A DNA stretch of 64,000 nucleotides. It comes from Alphaproteobacteria bacterium. GTDB taxonomy: Bacteria > Pseudomonadota > Alphaproteobacteria > Rhizobiales > Rhizobiaceae. A program made the position numbers and the translations under genes. Location of the stretch: assembly GCA_018823835.1 (NCBI GenBank), contig JAHJHT010000002.1, positions 930,001-994,000 on the forward strand, given 5' to 3'. How positions within the stretch are numbered: position 1 is the first letter of the stretch; each line of letters begins with the position of its first letter. This document shows positions 36,533 through 47,266 of the stretch, in pieces. The notes under the pieces were generated by a model. The model searched no databases and was not told the origin of the DNA. It worked only from the letters and a program-made list of their open reading frames with translations.

Positions 36533-36844
36533 TCAGTTCTTGAGCTTCAGCTTGCTCGGCGGCGGCGGAGGCGGCGGCGCCGGCTGCTTGACGGCAAGGC
36601 CGGGCTTCTGGCCGGCCGACGAGCTGTTGCCTCCATTCTTCTTGTAGGCGCGCTTCTGTTTCAGGCAGCCATTGCCGAATGTGCCCCACATTGCCGGGTT
36701 GTTCCTGCCGCAGCGCCAGACCAAGGCGACCTGATACGGCGCGCCGCTGGCTTCCAGGGAGGTGGGCGAGGAGCCTGCGGCACCAGCCTGTGAGGACAGC
36801 ATGCCCATTGCGAGGGATGCCATGAGGATGAGCGAGGTCTTCAT
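36533..36844 (-). CDS. Small exported proline-tailed protein, unknown
   Basis: 103 residues. Signal peptide at about 1-22 (MKTSLILMASLAMGMLSSQAGA, cleavage AGA-A). The mature part has two cysteines (WRCGRNNPAMWGTFGNGCLKQ) that could form a disulfide. It ends in a run of seven prolines (QPAPPPPPPPS) followed by KLKLKN. No family recognised. It has its own terminator, supporting a real single-gene transcript. Probably periplasmic or secreted. Confidence 0.65.
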   Translation of the reverse strand: MKTSLILMASLAMGMLSSQAGAAGSSPTSLEASGAPYQVALVWRCGRNNPAMWGTFGNGCLKQKRAYKKNGGNSSSAGQKPGLAVKQPAPPPPPPPSKLKLKN

Positions 36845-36980
36845 CGTCGTTACTCCTTTTCGATGTTGCTGACCCCGGTAGGTCGCCGGTACACCGCAAA
36901 AGGTTCAACGGCCGGCAAACTTTCTCGCCGCGCCCGCCGCTGCGATGGCCAAACTGCCGGGCAGGCCCCATATTGAGGGG

Positions 36981-38111
36981 ATGAGCCTTTCCGACAATTT
37001 CAGCCGCAACCGTGCGCGCAACACCCTGCATACCTGGCTGCTTGCCGCCGGGAGCCTGATCCTGCTGTGCACGACGGCCTGGGCCTTCGGCGGCGCGACC
37101 GGTGTCGTCTATGCGGCGGTATTCGGCACGCTGTCGCTCTGGCTGGCACAGCGGGCGAGCCCGCGCATGGTGCTGGCCATGTACAAGGCGCGACCGGTCG
37201 AGCTGGCGGAATTCCCGACCGGCGTGCGCATCGTCGAAGAGATCGCCCGCCGCGCCGGGCTGCCGGTGGCGCCGAAGCTTTTCGTCGTGCCATCCAAGAT
37301 GATGAACGCCTTCGCCGTCGGACGGCGCGGCGATGCCGTCATCGCCATCACCGATGCGCTGGCGACAAGACTGTCTGCACGCGAACTGGCCGGCGTCCTT
37401 GCGCACGAGATCAGCCACGTGCTGCATGAGGACGTGCGCGTCATGGCCTTTGCCGACATGGTGTCGCGCTTCACCTCCTTCATGTCGACGGTCGGGCTGT
37501 TTTCCCTGATCCTCAACCTGCTCGGCTTTGCGGGCGGTTATCCGGCGCAGATTCCCTGGGCGGCCGTGATCGTGCTGCTCGCCGCGCCGACCGTTGGCGG
37601 GCTGTTGCAGATGGCGCTGTCGCGGACGCGCGAATTCGACGCCGATCTCGAAGCGGCGCGGCTGACCGGCGATCCGGACGGGCTGGCTTCAGCGCTGCAG
37701 AAGCTGGAAAAGGCTCAGGGCCGGCTGTGGGAAGGAGTGATCCTGCCCGGCGGCCGGATTCCCGACCCATCGATCCTGCGCTCCCATCCGCTGACCGACG
37801 AACGCGTCGCGCGTCTGCAGTCGCTGAAGAACGAGATGACCGGCGCAGGCGGGCCGAAGCCGGGCATGGGAACGGCAAGGCCGCGCCCGTCGCTGGTGCC
37901 GAAAATCCGGCTGGCGCCGGGCGAAAACCTGTCGCGGGGCGAGGGCAACTGGCCCGGCTCGCCGCATATCGCCGCACTGATGGCTGCGCACGACCTGTCG
38001 CCCGAGGGCGAGGAGGTCATCGACGATGCGCTGCCGGCATGTCAGGCACCCCTCAACCCGCCGCGCGACGGGCCGCGGCTACGCGTTTTGCGTGGCGGCG
38101 TCTGGTGGTAG
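36981..38111 (+). CDS. M48-family membrane zinc protease (HtpX-like)
   Basis: 376 residues. Inner-membrane protease of the HtpX group, which degrades misfolded membrane proteins. Two N-terminal helices (about 18-58) precede the catalytic domain with HEISH (about 140) and the third zinc ligand in TREFDADLEAARLTG (about 217). Two more helices lie between (about 160-210). The C-terminal 100 residues are a Pro/Gly-rich extension not usual for HtpX. Start at MSLSDNF behind GAGGGG. A heat-shock link through the nearby dnaK is only positional. Confidence 0.88.
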   Translation: MSLSDNFSRNRARNTLHTWLLAAGSLILLCTTAWAFGGATGVVYAAVFGTLSLWLAQRASPRMVLAMYKARPVELAEFPTGVRIVEEIARRAGLPVAPKLFVVPSKMMNAFAVGRRGDAVIAITDALATRLSARELAGVLAHEISHVLHEDVRVMAFADMVSRFTSFMSTVGLFSLILNLLGFAGGYPAQIPWAAVIVLLAAPTVGGLLQMALSRTREFDADLEAARLTGDPDGLASALQKLEKAQGRLWEGVILPGGRIPDPSILRSHPLTDERVARLQSLKNEMTGAGGPKPGMGTARPRPSLVPKIRLAPGENLSRGEGNWPGSPHIAALMAAHDLSPEGEEVIDDALPACQAPLNPPRDGPRLRVLRGGVWW

Positions 38112-38260
38112 CGCGCCGGCCACAGCGGGCAGCGGGATGCCGCCCAGCTGCGCAAAATGACTTGGATTCCGCGCGCGAGAATGCGAGAGAATCAAACCTT
38201 CAATCCGCCTGCGACCGCCCTTTGGCAGTCGGGGCCTGACTTGGGACGCGACGAGACCAA

Positions 38261-40540
38261 ATGCCCGCCGACGGTTCCTTTGATACAGCAGACCCAACTC
38301 ATGCATTCCTGAACGGGGGCGGCGAGACCGGCAGGCTTATCGCCACGTTCGACTGGAGCTCGACGCCGCTTGGTCCGATCGAGGGCTGGCCGCAGAGCCT
38401 GAAGACATCGGTTTCGCTCATCCTTCGGTCCCAGGTCCCGATCGTCATGCTGTGGGGGCCGGACGGCGTGATGATCTACAACGACGCCTATTCGGTTTTT
38501 GCCGGCGGCCGCCACCCGGTGCTGCTCGGCTCGAAGGTTCGCGAAGGGTGGCCCGAGGTCGCCGACTTCAACGACAACGTGATGAAGGTCGTGCTTGCCG
38601 GCGGTACGCTCGCCTATCGCGACCAGAAGCTGACGCTCTACCGGTCGGGGAAGCCCGAACCTGTCTGGATGGATCTCGACTACTCGCCGATCCTCGACGA
38701 GAGCGGCGAGCCGGCCGGCGTGATGGCCATCGTTGTCGAGACGACAGCCAAGGTCGCCGCCGAAACCTGGCAGGCCGGCGAACGCGATCGCCAGCGCCAG
38801 ATGTTCGAGCAGGCGCCGGGCTTCATGGCCATGCTGACGGGTCCAAGCCACGTCTTCGAGCTGACGAATGCAGCATACCGCCAGCTGATCGGCCATCGCG
38901 ACGTGCTGGGCCTGCCGGTGCGCGAGGCGCTGCCCGACGTCGAGGGACAGGGCTTTTTCGAGCTCCTGGACGAAGTCTATTCGTCCGGCCGGGCATTTGT
39001 CGGCTCCTCGCTGAAGGCCGAACTGCAGCGGACGCCCGGAGCGCCGAAGGAACAGCGGTTCATGGACCTCATCTACCAGCCGGTGCGCAACCCGGGCGGC
39101 ACGGTGGTCGGGATCTTCGTGCAGGGCACGGACGTCACCGACCGGCTGCTTGCGGAGGAAGCGCTGAGGCAGAGCGAGGCGCAGTTCCGCAGCTTTGCCG
39201 AGGCGATGCCGAACCATGTCTGGACCTCGCGGCCGGACGGCAAGCTCGACTGGTTCAATCCGCGCGTCTACGACTATTCCGGCGTCGAGCCCGGCACGCT
39301 CGATGGCGACAACTGGGCCGCCATGGTGCATCCGGACGACCTGAACGGCGCGGCGGAGAACTGGGTCGCCGCCCTGTCGTCGGGAATACCCTACGAAACC
39401 GAGTTCCGGCTCAAGCGTGCCGACGGCAGCTATCGCTGGCACTTGGCGCGCGCCGTGCCGATCCTCGACGCCGACGGCAAGGTCACGAAGTGGATCGGCA
39501 CCAACACCGACATCGACGACCAGAAGCAGGCCGTGCAGGCGCTGCGCGAAAGCGAGCGCCGCCTGCAGCTGTCGCAGAATGCCGCCGGCATCGCAGCGCT
39601 TGAACTCGACATCGCCACCGGGACGGTGATCGGTTCGGAGGGCTTCTGGGACCTGTGGGGCCTCTCGCCGCGGGAGAGCGTGCATATCAGCGTGCTGGAG
39701 AACATCGTCCTGCCGGAAGACAAGGACGTCCGCTCGACACCCGAGACGCGACTGAAGGGGACGGCAGTCCCCAATGTCGAGTACCGGGTCCGGCGGCCCG
39801 ACACGGGCGAGATCCGCTGGCTGTCGCGCAACATCGACTTCGTGCATGACGAGACCGGCAAGCCGATCAAGATGTTCGGCGTGATGCAGGACATTACCGA
39901 ACGCAAGGAAGCCCAGGCGCGCCAGAAGATGCTGACGCACGAGCTGGAGCACCGCATCAAGAACATCCTGGCGATGGTCTCGGCGATCGCCTCGCAGACT
40001 CTGCGCAACACCGATATCGACACGGCACGCGCCACCTTCAACGAGCGGCTGCGGGCACTGGCCAATGCTCACGACATCCTGAACAGCACGCGCTGGACCC
40101 GGGCCTCGATCGAGGAGGTGATCGAGAACTCGATCTCGCCCTTCCCGACCGAGCAGATCACGATCTCCGGACCGGCGCTGTCGATCAATCCGAAAATGGC
40201 ACTGTCGCTGGCGCTCGCCGTCAACGAACTTGGCACCAACGCGCTGAAATACGGGGCGCTGTCGGTCCCCGAGGGCGGCGTGACGATCGAATGGACCATA
40301 GACCGCGACGACGCGACGGCGCCGATAACCTGGCGCTGGCTGGAAAGGAACGGGCCGGCGGTTTCGCCGCCGAGCCGGCGCGGCTTCGGCAGTTTCCTGA
40401 TCGAGCGTGTGTTCGGCGCCGATTTCAACGGATCGGTGCGGATCGAATATCATCCCGACGGCGTTGAATGCGTGTTGACCGCCCCATGTCCCGAGACGGC
40501 GATCCCGGGCGGTGCAGAAAGCCGAAGGCAGCACGCGTGA
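38261..40540 (+). CDS. HWE-type sensor histidine kinase with four PAS-like domains
   Basis: 759 residues, no membrane helix, so a cytosolic sensor. PAS-like units lie at about 30-165, 175-295, 305-425 and 430-550; the third and fourth end in the usual TDIDDQK and QDITERKEA links. The HWE kinase part follows: phospho-acceptor THELEHRIKNILAMVSAIA (about 562-580), N-box NELGTNALKYGAL and the WxE site in WRWLERNGP. The first residue of the N-box, a defining His in HWE kinases, is Asn here. Its stop overlaps the receiver gene start (GTGA), so the two form a system. Signal unknown; flavin-binding cysteine motifs were not seen. Confidence 0.88.
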   Translation: MPADGSFDTADPTHAFLNGGGETGRLIATFDWSSTPLGPIEGWPQSLKTSVSLILRSQVPIVMLWGPDGVMIYNDAYSVFAGGRHPVLLGSKVREGWPEVADFNDNVMKVVLAGGTLAYRDQKLTLYRSGKPEPVWMDLDYSPILDESGEPAGVMAIVVETTAKVAAETWQAGERDRQRQMFEQAPGFMAMLTGPSHVFELTNAAYRQLIGHRDVLGLPVREALPDVEGQGFFELLDEVYSSGRAFVGSSLKAELQRTPGAPKEQRFMDLIYQPVRNPGGTVVGIFVQGTDVTDRLLAEEALRQSEAQFRSFAEAMPNHVWTSRPDGKLDWFNPRVYDYSGVEPGTLDGDNWAAMVHPDDLNGAAENWVAALSSGIPYETEFRLKRADGSYRWHLARAVPILDADGKVTKWIGTNTDIDDQKQAVQALRESERRLQLSQNAAGIAALELDIATGTVIGSEGFWDLWGLSPRESVHISVLENIVLPEDKDVRSTPETRLKGTAVPNVEYRVRRPDTGEIRWLSRNIDFVHDETGKPIKMFGVMQDITERKEAQARQKMLTHELEHRIKNILAMVSAIASQTLRNTDIDTARATFNERLRALANAHDILNSTRWTRASIEEVIENSISPFPTEQITISGPALSINPKMALSLALAVNELGTNALKYGALSVPEGGVTIEWTIDRDDATAPITWRWLERNGPAVSPPSRRGFGSFLIERVFGADFNGSVRIEYHPDGVECVLTAPCPETAIPGGAESRRQHA

Positions 40541-40905
40541 CCGAGCGACCCCACCCACACGTCCTGGTCGTAGAGGACGAGGCCCTGCTGCTCTTCACCA
40601 TCGCGGACGAGCTGCGGGACGCCGGCTTCACCGTCTACGAGGCGAGCAATGCCGACGAGGCGATCCAACAGCTGGAGACCCGCAAGCGCATCGACATCAT
40701 GTTCACCGATATCGACATGCCGGGCTCCATGGACGGGCTGAGACTGTCGGCGGCGGTGCGCGACCGATGGCCTCCGGTCAAGATAATCGTCACCTCCGGC
40801 AAGCGCAATCCGGGCCCCGAGGCGTTGCCCGAGGGCGGCGTGTTCATGCCGAAACCCTACGTGCCCGAACGGCTGACGGCGACCATCAACGACATGCTGG
40901 GATAG
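40537..40905 (+). CDS. Single-domain response regulator
   Basis: 122 residues, receiver domain only. Acidic pocket VVEDEALLLF, phospho-acceptor Asp in IMFTDIDMPGSMDGL (about residue 56), Thr in IIVTSGK and Lys in FMPKPYVPERL. The GTG start (MTERPHPHVLVVEDE) overlaps the kinase stop by 4 bases; an upstream in-frame ATG lies inside the kinase gene. Without an output domain it probably works as a phosphate shuttle or by protein contact, as CheY-like partners of HWE kinases do. Confidence 0.9.
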   Translation: MTERPHPHVLVVEDEALLLFTIADELRDAGFTVYEASNADEAIQQLETRKRIDIMFTDIDMPGSMDGLRLSAAVRDRWPPVKIIVTSGKRNPGPEALPEGGVFMPKPYVPERLTATINDMLG

Positions 40906-40930
40906 GCCCAGGCGCAGCCTCAGCCGAACC

Positions 40931-41614
40931 TCAGTCCTCGCCGCGCTTCAGCATCATCACGTGCATCTTGCTGCGCAGGCGGAAGCCGATCCTCTCGTAA
41001 AGGGCGATCGCGGTCGCGTTGCCCGCGTAGGTGTGGAGGAAGGGCCTTTCGCCCCTGGCCTCGATCTTTCCCGCGACGAACAGCGTCAGCAATTTGCCCA
41101 GGCCGCGGCCGCGGGCGTCGGGATGGGTGCAGACGCCGCTGACTTCGGCCCACCCCTCCTGCTTCAGCCGCTCGCCGGCCATGGCGATCAGCCGGCCATT
41201 TTCCCTGACCCCCCAGAAGTCGCCGAGCGCCTGTGCGCGCAGGGTGAAGGGGCCGGGCCTTGTCAGCGTCGCAAGATCCAGCATCTCCTCCGCGTCAGCC
41301 TCACCCAGCCGTACGATGCGGTCGTCGTGGACCTGTTCCAATGCTCGATCGGCCACCATCTGCACGCCGGCGGCCTCGTCGACCAAAGAGAAGCCGGCTG
41401 GCAGGGGCATCTCGTCCCGTTGCAGGTTGAGTATGGTTTCGCCGGGCCTGACAATCGCGGCCAGCGCGGCGAAGCTTTCGGTGCTTGCGTCGCGAGGGCT
41501 GGCAAAGGGATGGATGGAGGGCGCGTAGCGCCGTGCCAGGCTGTTGCCTTCCGACAGCGCGGCGTGCCGGCTGTTCAGGGCGTTCCAGATCGGCCGGTCG
41601 AGAAGGTGGCTCAT
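40931..41614 (-). CDS. GNAT-family N-acetyltransferase
   Basis: 227 residues. The acetyl-CoA site is in VSGVCTHPDARGRGLGKLLTLFVAGKI (about 160-186, with the Q/RxxGxG/A loop as ARGRGLGKLL), and NATAIALYERIGFR closes the fold. The N-terminal 90 residues form a degenerate second GNAT-like or family-specific domain. The start overlaps the MarR stop (ATGA), so the pair is cotranscribed and the regulator likely controls this enzyme. Acceptor unknown. Confidence 0.88.
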   Translation of the reverse strand: MSHLLDRPIWNALNSRHAALSEGNSLARRYAPSIHPFASPRDASTESFAALAAIVRPGETILNLQRDEMPLPAGFSLVDEAAGVQMVADRALEQVHDDRIVRLGEADAEEMLDLATLTRPGPFTLRAQALGDFWGVRENGRLIAMAGERLKQEGWAEVSGVCTHPDARGRGLGKLLTLFVAGKIEARGERPFLHTYAGNATAIALYERIGFRLRSKMHVMMLKRGED

Positions 41615-42102
41615 GGCCGCCTCGCCTTCGCGCCTGAGCGCGCGACCAGCGGCGTTTCTGCCAGACCGTCCTCAAGGCCTGCGAGCTGATCGAGCAGCGG
41701 GCCTGACAGCTCCCCGCAGAGATCTGCGACGGCTGCCTCGATATGCGGCCAGACATCGCGCTTTGCATCATCAACCAGCTTTTGACCGCTTGCCGTCAGG
41801 GACAGTATCCGCATGCGCTGGTCGTCGCGACCCGACCGCATGTCGAGCAAGCCAGCCTTTACGAGCTGTCCCGCCGCTCGTGTCGCGCCCGGCTGCGTGA
41901 CGCCAATTGCCTCGGCAAGCTCGCCGACGGTGAGCGGTCCGAGCCGGTCGACCGCGCCGAGCAGGGGGTACTGGCCGGCCTGGACCGGCACATCGAGCGT
42001 ATCCATGATGCGCTGGGTCTCGGCGTGCAGTCGCTCGCCGATGCGCTTCATCCGGGTGCCGAGGCAAAGATACCCCAGCGACCTGACGACATCCTCGACC
42101 AT
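41611..42102 (-). CDS. MarR-family regulator
   Basis: 163 residues. Winged helix at about 45-120: LLGAVDRLGPLTVGELAEAIGVTQPGATRAAGQLVKAGLLDMRSGRDDQRMRILSLTASG, here read by position, with the beta-wing DQRMRILSLT. Start at MVEDVVRSLGYLCLG, behind GTGAGG at 8 bases; 17 more codons are open upstream but run across an operator-like palindrome. Translationally coupled to the GNAT gene. MarR-GNAT pairs often answer small toxic molecules; the ligand here is not known. Confidence 0.87.
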   Translation of the reverse strand: MVEDVVRSLGYLCLGTRMKRIGERLHAETQRIMDTLDVPVQAGQYPLLGAVDRLGPLTVGELAEAIGVTQPGATRAAGQLVKAGLLDMRSGRDDQRMRILSLTASGQKLVDDAKRDVWPHIEAAVADLCGELSGPLLDQLAGLEDGLAETPLVARSGAKARRP

Positions 42103-42125
42103 GTCAAAGACCTCACGGTTTTTAC

Positions 42126-42149
42126 ATGCACGGTTATATAACATCGCAT
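42126..42149. promoter_or_regulatory. MarR operator
   Basis: GTTATATAAC at 42133-42142 is a perfect palindrome, flanked symmetrically by ATGC (42126-42129) and GCAT (42146-42149), giving a 24-base imperfect dyad. It is centred 35 bases upstream of the MarR start, the usual place for autoregulation. Confidence 0.65.
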
Positions 42150-42188
42150 GCACTCTGTCCAGCGACCGATGAAACAGGGGCGAAGGCC

Positions 42189-42224
42189 CCGATCCCGCCC
42201 GGCATGACGGCCCGGCGGGATCGG
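42189..42224 (-). terminator. Large inverted repeat after the oxidoreductase gene
   Basis: CCGATCCCGCC and GGCGGGATCGG are perfect 11-base arms around 14 bases. A second small hairpin (42177-42190) overlaps on the minus-strand 3' side. It lies 58 bases past the oxidoreductase stop. T-run is poor, so it may be a terminator or an extragenic palindrome. Confidence 0.5.
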
Positions 42225-42282
42225 AAACTGTCAGTCTTTCAGGAGCCTGTCGGTCCGAGACGACGGACTCTCTGGCTGGAGC

Positions 42283-43269
42283 TCAGACCTTCTCCCAGCC
42301 CTCGCCTTCGCCGGCGCGGAAGATCGCGTCGATGACCTTCTGGTTCTTCACCGAGTCCTCCAGCGTGAAGACGGCGTCCTTGCCGCCCTGGGCGGCGCGG
42401 GCGAAGGCCTCGACCTCGAGCCGGTACTGCTGGGTTCCCGGAAAGCGGAAAACGGTCGCCTCGGTGTGGCCCTGGTTGTGCAGCTCGACGCGGTGGTGGT
42501 CGTAGAGGCCGGCATTGAAAGGCGAAAAGACCTCGATGAAACCCTTGTCGCCGTGGAACACCATCATCTGGCGGGCGGCCATCTGGGTCGACAGGTAGAA
42601 GGACAGTTCGAAGCCGCCGAAATCGGCGCGGATCGACGAATAGGTATCGGTCTTGAACTTGGGGTCGCGCTCGACGGTAGCCTGGATGCGGACCGGTTCC
42701 TTGCCGGTGGCAAAGCGGGTCGAGACCGTCGGGTAGACGCCGATGTCGGGCAGCGCGCCACCGCCGAGCTCCAGCACGTTGCGCATGTTGGCGGGATCGA
42801 CATTGTGGTAGGTGAAGGCGCCCTGCACGTGCTTCAGCGTGCCGATGGCGCCTGACGCGATCAGCTCGCGCACCTTGATCCACTGCGGGTGGTAGACCAC
42901 CATGAAGGCCTCGCAGATCAGCACCTTCTTGCGGTCGCGCAGCTCGATAAGCGGCAGGATGTCCTTGGCGTCGAGCGCCAGCGGCTTTTCGACCAGCACA
43001 TGCTTGCCGGCCTCGGCGGCCTTGGCCGCCCACTCGACATGCTGCGAGGTGGGCAGCGGAATGTAGACGCCGTCGACCGTGTCTGAAGCCAGCAGTTCCT
43101 CATAGGAGCCGAAGGCATGCTGGGCGCCGAACCGGTCTGCGAGCGCCCTCGCCCTCGACTGGTCGCGGCTGGCGACCGCCGTCAGCACGCCATTATCGGC
43201 ATCGGCGATGGCCGGCAGCAGATGCTCGCGGCCGATCTTGGCCGTCGACAGAACGCCCCAACGGAACAT
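42283..43269 (-). CDS. Gfo/Idh/MocA-family oxidoreductase
   Basis: 328 residues. NAD(P)-dependent dehydrogenase of sugars, inositols or related compounds. N-terminal Rossmann fold starts [21 protein letters not shown], with [18 protein letters not shown] and the family active-site Lys in [12 protein letters not shown] (about 93-104). C-terminal GFO_IDH_MocA domain contains [19 protein letters not shown]. Start chosen for GGGAG at 6 bases. Divergent from the aldo/keto reductase, with a dyad between the starts. Substrate not deducible; no transporter nearby. Confidence 0.9.
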   Translation of the reverse strand: MFRWGVLSTAKIGREHLLPAIADADNGVLTAVASRDQSRARALADRFGAQHAFGSYEELLASDTVDGVYIPLPTSQHVEWAAKAAEAGKHVLVEKPLALDAKDILPLIELRDRKKVLICEAFMVVYHPQWIKVRELIASGAIGTLKHVQGAFTYHNVDPANMRNVLELGGGALPDIGVYPTVSTRFATGKEPVRIQATVERDPKFKTDTYSSIRADFGGFELSFYLSTQMAARQMMVFHGDKGFIEVFSPFNAGLYDHHRVELHNQGHTEATVFRFPGTQQYRLEVEAFARAAQGGKDAVFTLEDSVKNQKVIDAIFRAGEGEGWEKV

Positions 43270-43359
43270 GGTCTTCTCCCTTTTCATGCAAACTGTTTCG
43301 TGCAGGCGCGCAGCTTTGCCCTAAAATCCCTCCGGTGCCAAGTTCGCCGGCCACTGTGC

Positions 43360-43378
43360 AGGGCGCGAGTTGCGCCCT
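43360..43378. promoter_or_regulatory. Inverted repeat between divergent reductases
   Basis: AGGGCGC and GCGCCCT form a perfect 7-base dyad around GAGTT, 26 bases before the aldo/keto reductase start and about 90 bases from the divergent oxidoreductase start. Possible operator for one or both genes. Confidence 0.35.
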
Positions 43379-43403
43379 AGATTGCAGGCGAAGGAGACCA
43401 GCC

Positions 43404-44399
<996 letters not shown>

Positions 44400-44417
44400 G
44401 CGACCGCCGACCGGCGA

Positions 44418-46835
44418 TCAGCCCCGGAGCACGCCGCCCGTCTGCTTTTTGACGTTGTCGACGATCTTGCCGGCGAGCGCCTCGAAATCCTCGTCGGTCA
44501 GCGTCTTTTCCATCGGCTGGATCGACACCTCGATGGCGATCGACTTCTTGCCCTCGCCGATCGACGCACCCTCGAAGACGTCGAAGACGTTGACGCCCGC
44601 GATCAGCTTGCGGTCGGCGGCCAATGCGGCCTTGCTCAGGCTGCCGGCCTCGACGGTCTTGTCGACGACGAAGGCGAAGTCGCGGCGCACCATCTGGAAG
44701 GCCGACAGGTCGAGCCTCGGCTTGGTGCGCGTCGCCTTGGCCTTGGGCTCCGGCACCGCGTCGATGAAGACCTCGAAGCCGCAGAGCGGGCCCGACGCGT
44801 CGAGCACTTCGAGCGCCTTCGGGTGAAACTCGCCGAAATGGCCGAGCACGACCTTCGGGCCGAGCTTGATCGTGCCGCAGCGGCCGGGGTGATACCAGGA
44901 CGGACCGCTCGCCTCGACCTGCAGATTGGCGACCGGGGCGCCGCAGGCCTCGAGCGCGGCGAAGGCGTCGGCCTTGGCGTCGAAGACGCCGACATTCCTG
45001 GCATTGCCGGCCCAATGGCGGCCCGAGCCTTCGAGCCCCGCCGTACCGCGGCGGACGCCCGAGGCGACGCGGCGCTGCTGTTCCGGCTTGTCGCCCTCAT
45101 AGGTGCCGGACACCTCGAACAGCGCGACATCGCCGATGCCCTTGTCGGCATTGCGCTGCGCGGCAGCAACGAGGCCCGGCAGCAGCGAGGGCCGCATGTC
45201 GGACATTTCGGCGGCGATCGGGTTGTCGAGACGGAGTTCCGGCTTGCCGCCGCCGAAAAGCTCGGCGTGGGCGGCAGGGATGAACGACCAGGTGACGGCC
45301 TCCATCATGCCGCGCACGGCGAGCGCCCGCTTGGCCGCGCGGGTGCGGATCTGCAGCGTGGTCAGGATTTTCCCGTTGACGGCGTCGTGGCTGGTGAGCG
45401 GCGCCGGGGCGATCTTGTCGACGCCGTGAATGCGCATCACCTCCTCGACGAGGTCGGCCTTGCCGTCCACGTCGGGGCGCCAGGACGGCACGGTGACATC
45501 GACCACGTCGCCCGAACCCTGCGGGCCGAAGCCGAGCCGGGTCAGGATGTCGAGGCTTTCGGCCTTCGGCACGTCGAGGCCGGTCAGGCGCTTCACTTCC
45601 GAAACCGGGAAGGAAACCGTCTTCGGCGCGTGGGCGGCATAGCCGACGACTTCGGTTGCGGCCGGCTCACCGCCGCAGAAATCGAGCACCATCTGCGTCG
45701 CGAGTTCGAGGCCCGGCACCATGAATTCCGGATCGACGCCGCGCTCGAAACGGTAGCGCGCGTCGGTGATGATGCCGAGCGTGCGGCCGGTGCGGGCGAT
45801 GTTGAGCGGCTCCCACAGCGCCGACTCGATCAGCACGTCGGTGGTCGACTCGTCGCAGCCGGAATGCTCGCCGCCCATCACGCCGGCGATGGATTCGAGG
45901 CCGTTGTCGTCGGCGATGACGCACATGTCCGGCGTCAGCACATATTCGCGGCCATCGAGGGCCAGGATCTTCTCGCCGTCGCGCGCTCTGCGCACCACTA
46001 GATCGCCCTTCACCTTGGCCGCGTCGAACACGTGCAGCGGGCGGCCGCGGTCGAAGGTGATGTAGTTGGTGATGTCGACCAGCGTGTTGATGGGGCGCAA
46101 GCCAATGGCGATGAGGCGCTGCTGCAGCCACTTCGGCGAGGCCACGTTCTTGACGCCCTTGACCAGTCGCAGCGCAAAGCCGTGGCAGAGCGGATCGGTA
46201 TCGCCGAAGTCGAGCCGCACCTTGACCGGTGTCGCGCCCTTGCCTGCGACCGGCTCGATGGCCGGTGTCTTCAGCGTGCCCATGCCGGAGGCAGCGAGAT
46301 CGCGCGCGATGCCATGCACGCCGGTGGCGTCGGGACGGTTCGGCGTCAGGTTGATATCGATGACCGGGTCGTCGAGCCTTGCATAGGCGGCGAAGCTGGT
46401 TCCGACCGGCGCGTCTTCGGGCAGGTCGATGATGCCGTCATGTTCGTCGGACAGTTCGAGCTCGCGCTCCGAGCACATCATGCCATGGCTCTCGACGCCG
46501 CGAATCTTGCCGACGGTCAGCGTCACGTCGATGCCGGGCACATAGGCGCCGGGTGCCGCGAAGGCGCCGACCAGGCCGGCGCGCGCATTGGGCGCGCCGC
46601 AGACGACCTGTACCGGCGGGCGGCCACCGCCGGTATCGACGGTCAGCACGCGCAGGCGGTCGGCGTCGGGATGCTGTACGGCGGTCAGCACTTTGGCGAT
46701 GACGAAGGGCTTAAGACCCGCCTTGTCGTCGACCGATTCCACCTCGAGACCGATCGAGGTGAGGCGCTCGACGATCTCGTCGAGCGAGGCGTCGGTGTCG
46801 AGATGATCCTTGAGCCAGGAGAGGGTGAATTTCAT
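44418..46835 (-). CDS. pheT: Phenylalanyl-tRNA synthetase beta subunit
   Basis: 805 residues. Beta chain of the (alpha-beta)2 enzyme that charges tRNA-Phe. Domain order is normal: [14 protein letters not shown] start, tRNA-binding EMAP-type OB fold (about 40-150), B3/B4 editing domain (about 210-380, [23 protein letters not shown]), B5 domain (about 400-475), core, and the C-terminal FDX-ACB domain (about 710-805, [14 protein letters not shown]). The ATG overlaps the GFA stop by 4 bases, so it is made from the pheS-GFA-pheT transcript. Confidence 0.98.
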   Translation of the reverse strand: MKFTLSWLKDHLDTDASLDEIVERLTSIGLEVESVDDKAGLKPFVIAKVLTAVQHPDADRLRVLTVDTGGGRPPVQVVCGAPNARAGLVGAFAAPGAYVPGIDVTLTVGKIRGVESHGMMCSERELELSDEHDGIIDLPEDAPVGTSFAAYARLDDPVIDINLTPNRPDATGVHGIARDLAASGMGTLKTPAIEPVAGKGATPVKVRLDFGDTDPLCHGFALRLVKGVKNVASPKWLQQRLIAIGLRPINTLVDITNYITFDRGRPLHVFDAAKVKGDLVVRRARDGEKILALDGREYVLTPDMCVIADDNGLESIAGVMGGEHSGCDESTTDVLIESALWEPLNIARTGRTLGIITDARYRFERGVDPEFMVPGLELATQMVLDFCGGEPAATEVVGYAAHAPKTVSFPVSEVKRLTGLDVPKAESLDILTRLGFGPQGSGDVVDVTVPSWRPDVDGKADLVEEVMRIHGVDKIAPAPLTSHDAVNGKILTTLQIRTRAAKRALAVRGMMEAVTWSFIPAAHAELFGGGKPELRLDNPIAAEMSDMRPSLLPGLVAAAQRNADKGIGDVALFEVSGTYEGDKPEQQRRVASGVRRGTAGLEGSGRHWAGNARNVGVFDAKADAFAALEACGAPVANLQVEASGPSWYHPGRCGTIKLGPKVVLGHFGEFHPKALEVLDASGPLCGFEVFIDAVPEPKAKATRTKPRLDLSAFQMVRRDFAFVVDKTVEAGSLSKAALAADRKLIAGVNVFDVFEGASIGEGKKSIAIEVSIQPMEKTLTDEDFEALAGKIVDNVKKQTGGVLRG

Positions 46836-47266
46836 GATGGCGTTCCGTCAGCTGGGTCTTCGTCTCTGGTGACGCTCGATTTCACATGGCGCGGCAAGCC
46901 GTCGGGCATGTGCAGGAAGGGCAGTTGCTCGCGCACATAGGCATGCAGCGTCGGTCGGTAGTCCTGCGGCGCGTCCATGGCGCCGAGCATGAAGTAGATC
47001 GTCTCGCCGATGCGGCTGTCGGCATAGGCGATCGGCGAACCGCAGCTGGCGCAGAAGCTGCGCGTCACCGGCCCGTTGATGTAGGCCCGCGGCGCCTCGC
47101 CGCCGAACGACACGGCATCGGCGGGAAAGCCGACGAAGGCCGAGACAGGCGCGCCGCTGGCGTGGCGGCAGTCGGCGCAATGGCAATAGCTGACATGCAC
47201 CGGCTCGGCCGCAGCCTCGAACCGGACCGCGCCGCAGCGGCAGCCGCCGGCGTGCAGGGCAGTCAC
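46832..47266 (-). CDS. GFA-family (glutathione-dependent formaldehyde-activating type) protein
   Basis: 144 residues. Zinc protein of the Gfa/CENP-V fold. All cysteine pairs are present: [19 protein letters not shown] and [11 protein letters not shown]. Gfa of Paracoccus helps glutathione react with formaldehyde, but most members have no proven activity. The gene is wedged between pheS and pheT, overlapping both by 4 bases (ATGA at each end). Unless it matters for translation, its placing is a simple operon insertion, kept in frame for coupling. Confidence 0.9.
   Translation of the reverse strand: MTALHAGGCRCGAVRFEAAAEPVHVSYCHCADCRHASGAPVSAFVGFPADAVSFGGEAPRAYINGPVTRSFCASCGSPIAYADSRIGETIYFMLGAMDAPQDYRPTLHAYVREQLPFLHMPDGLPRHVKSSVTRDEDPADGTPS

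Noticed and set aside
38192-40558. A 788-codon minus-strand frame opposite the histidine kinase
   Set aside because: Same reason: exact overlap with a motif-rich kinase, low-complexity translation, no start signal.
42103-42153. Longer MarR protein starting at 42153
   Set aside because: The extra residues would be encoded by the operator-like dyad; the ATG at 42102 has a ribosome site and gives the usual MarR length.
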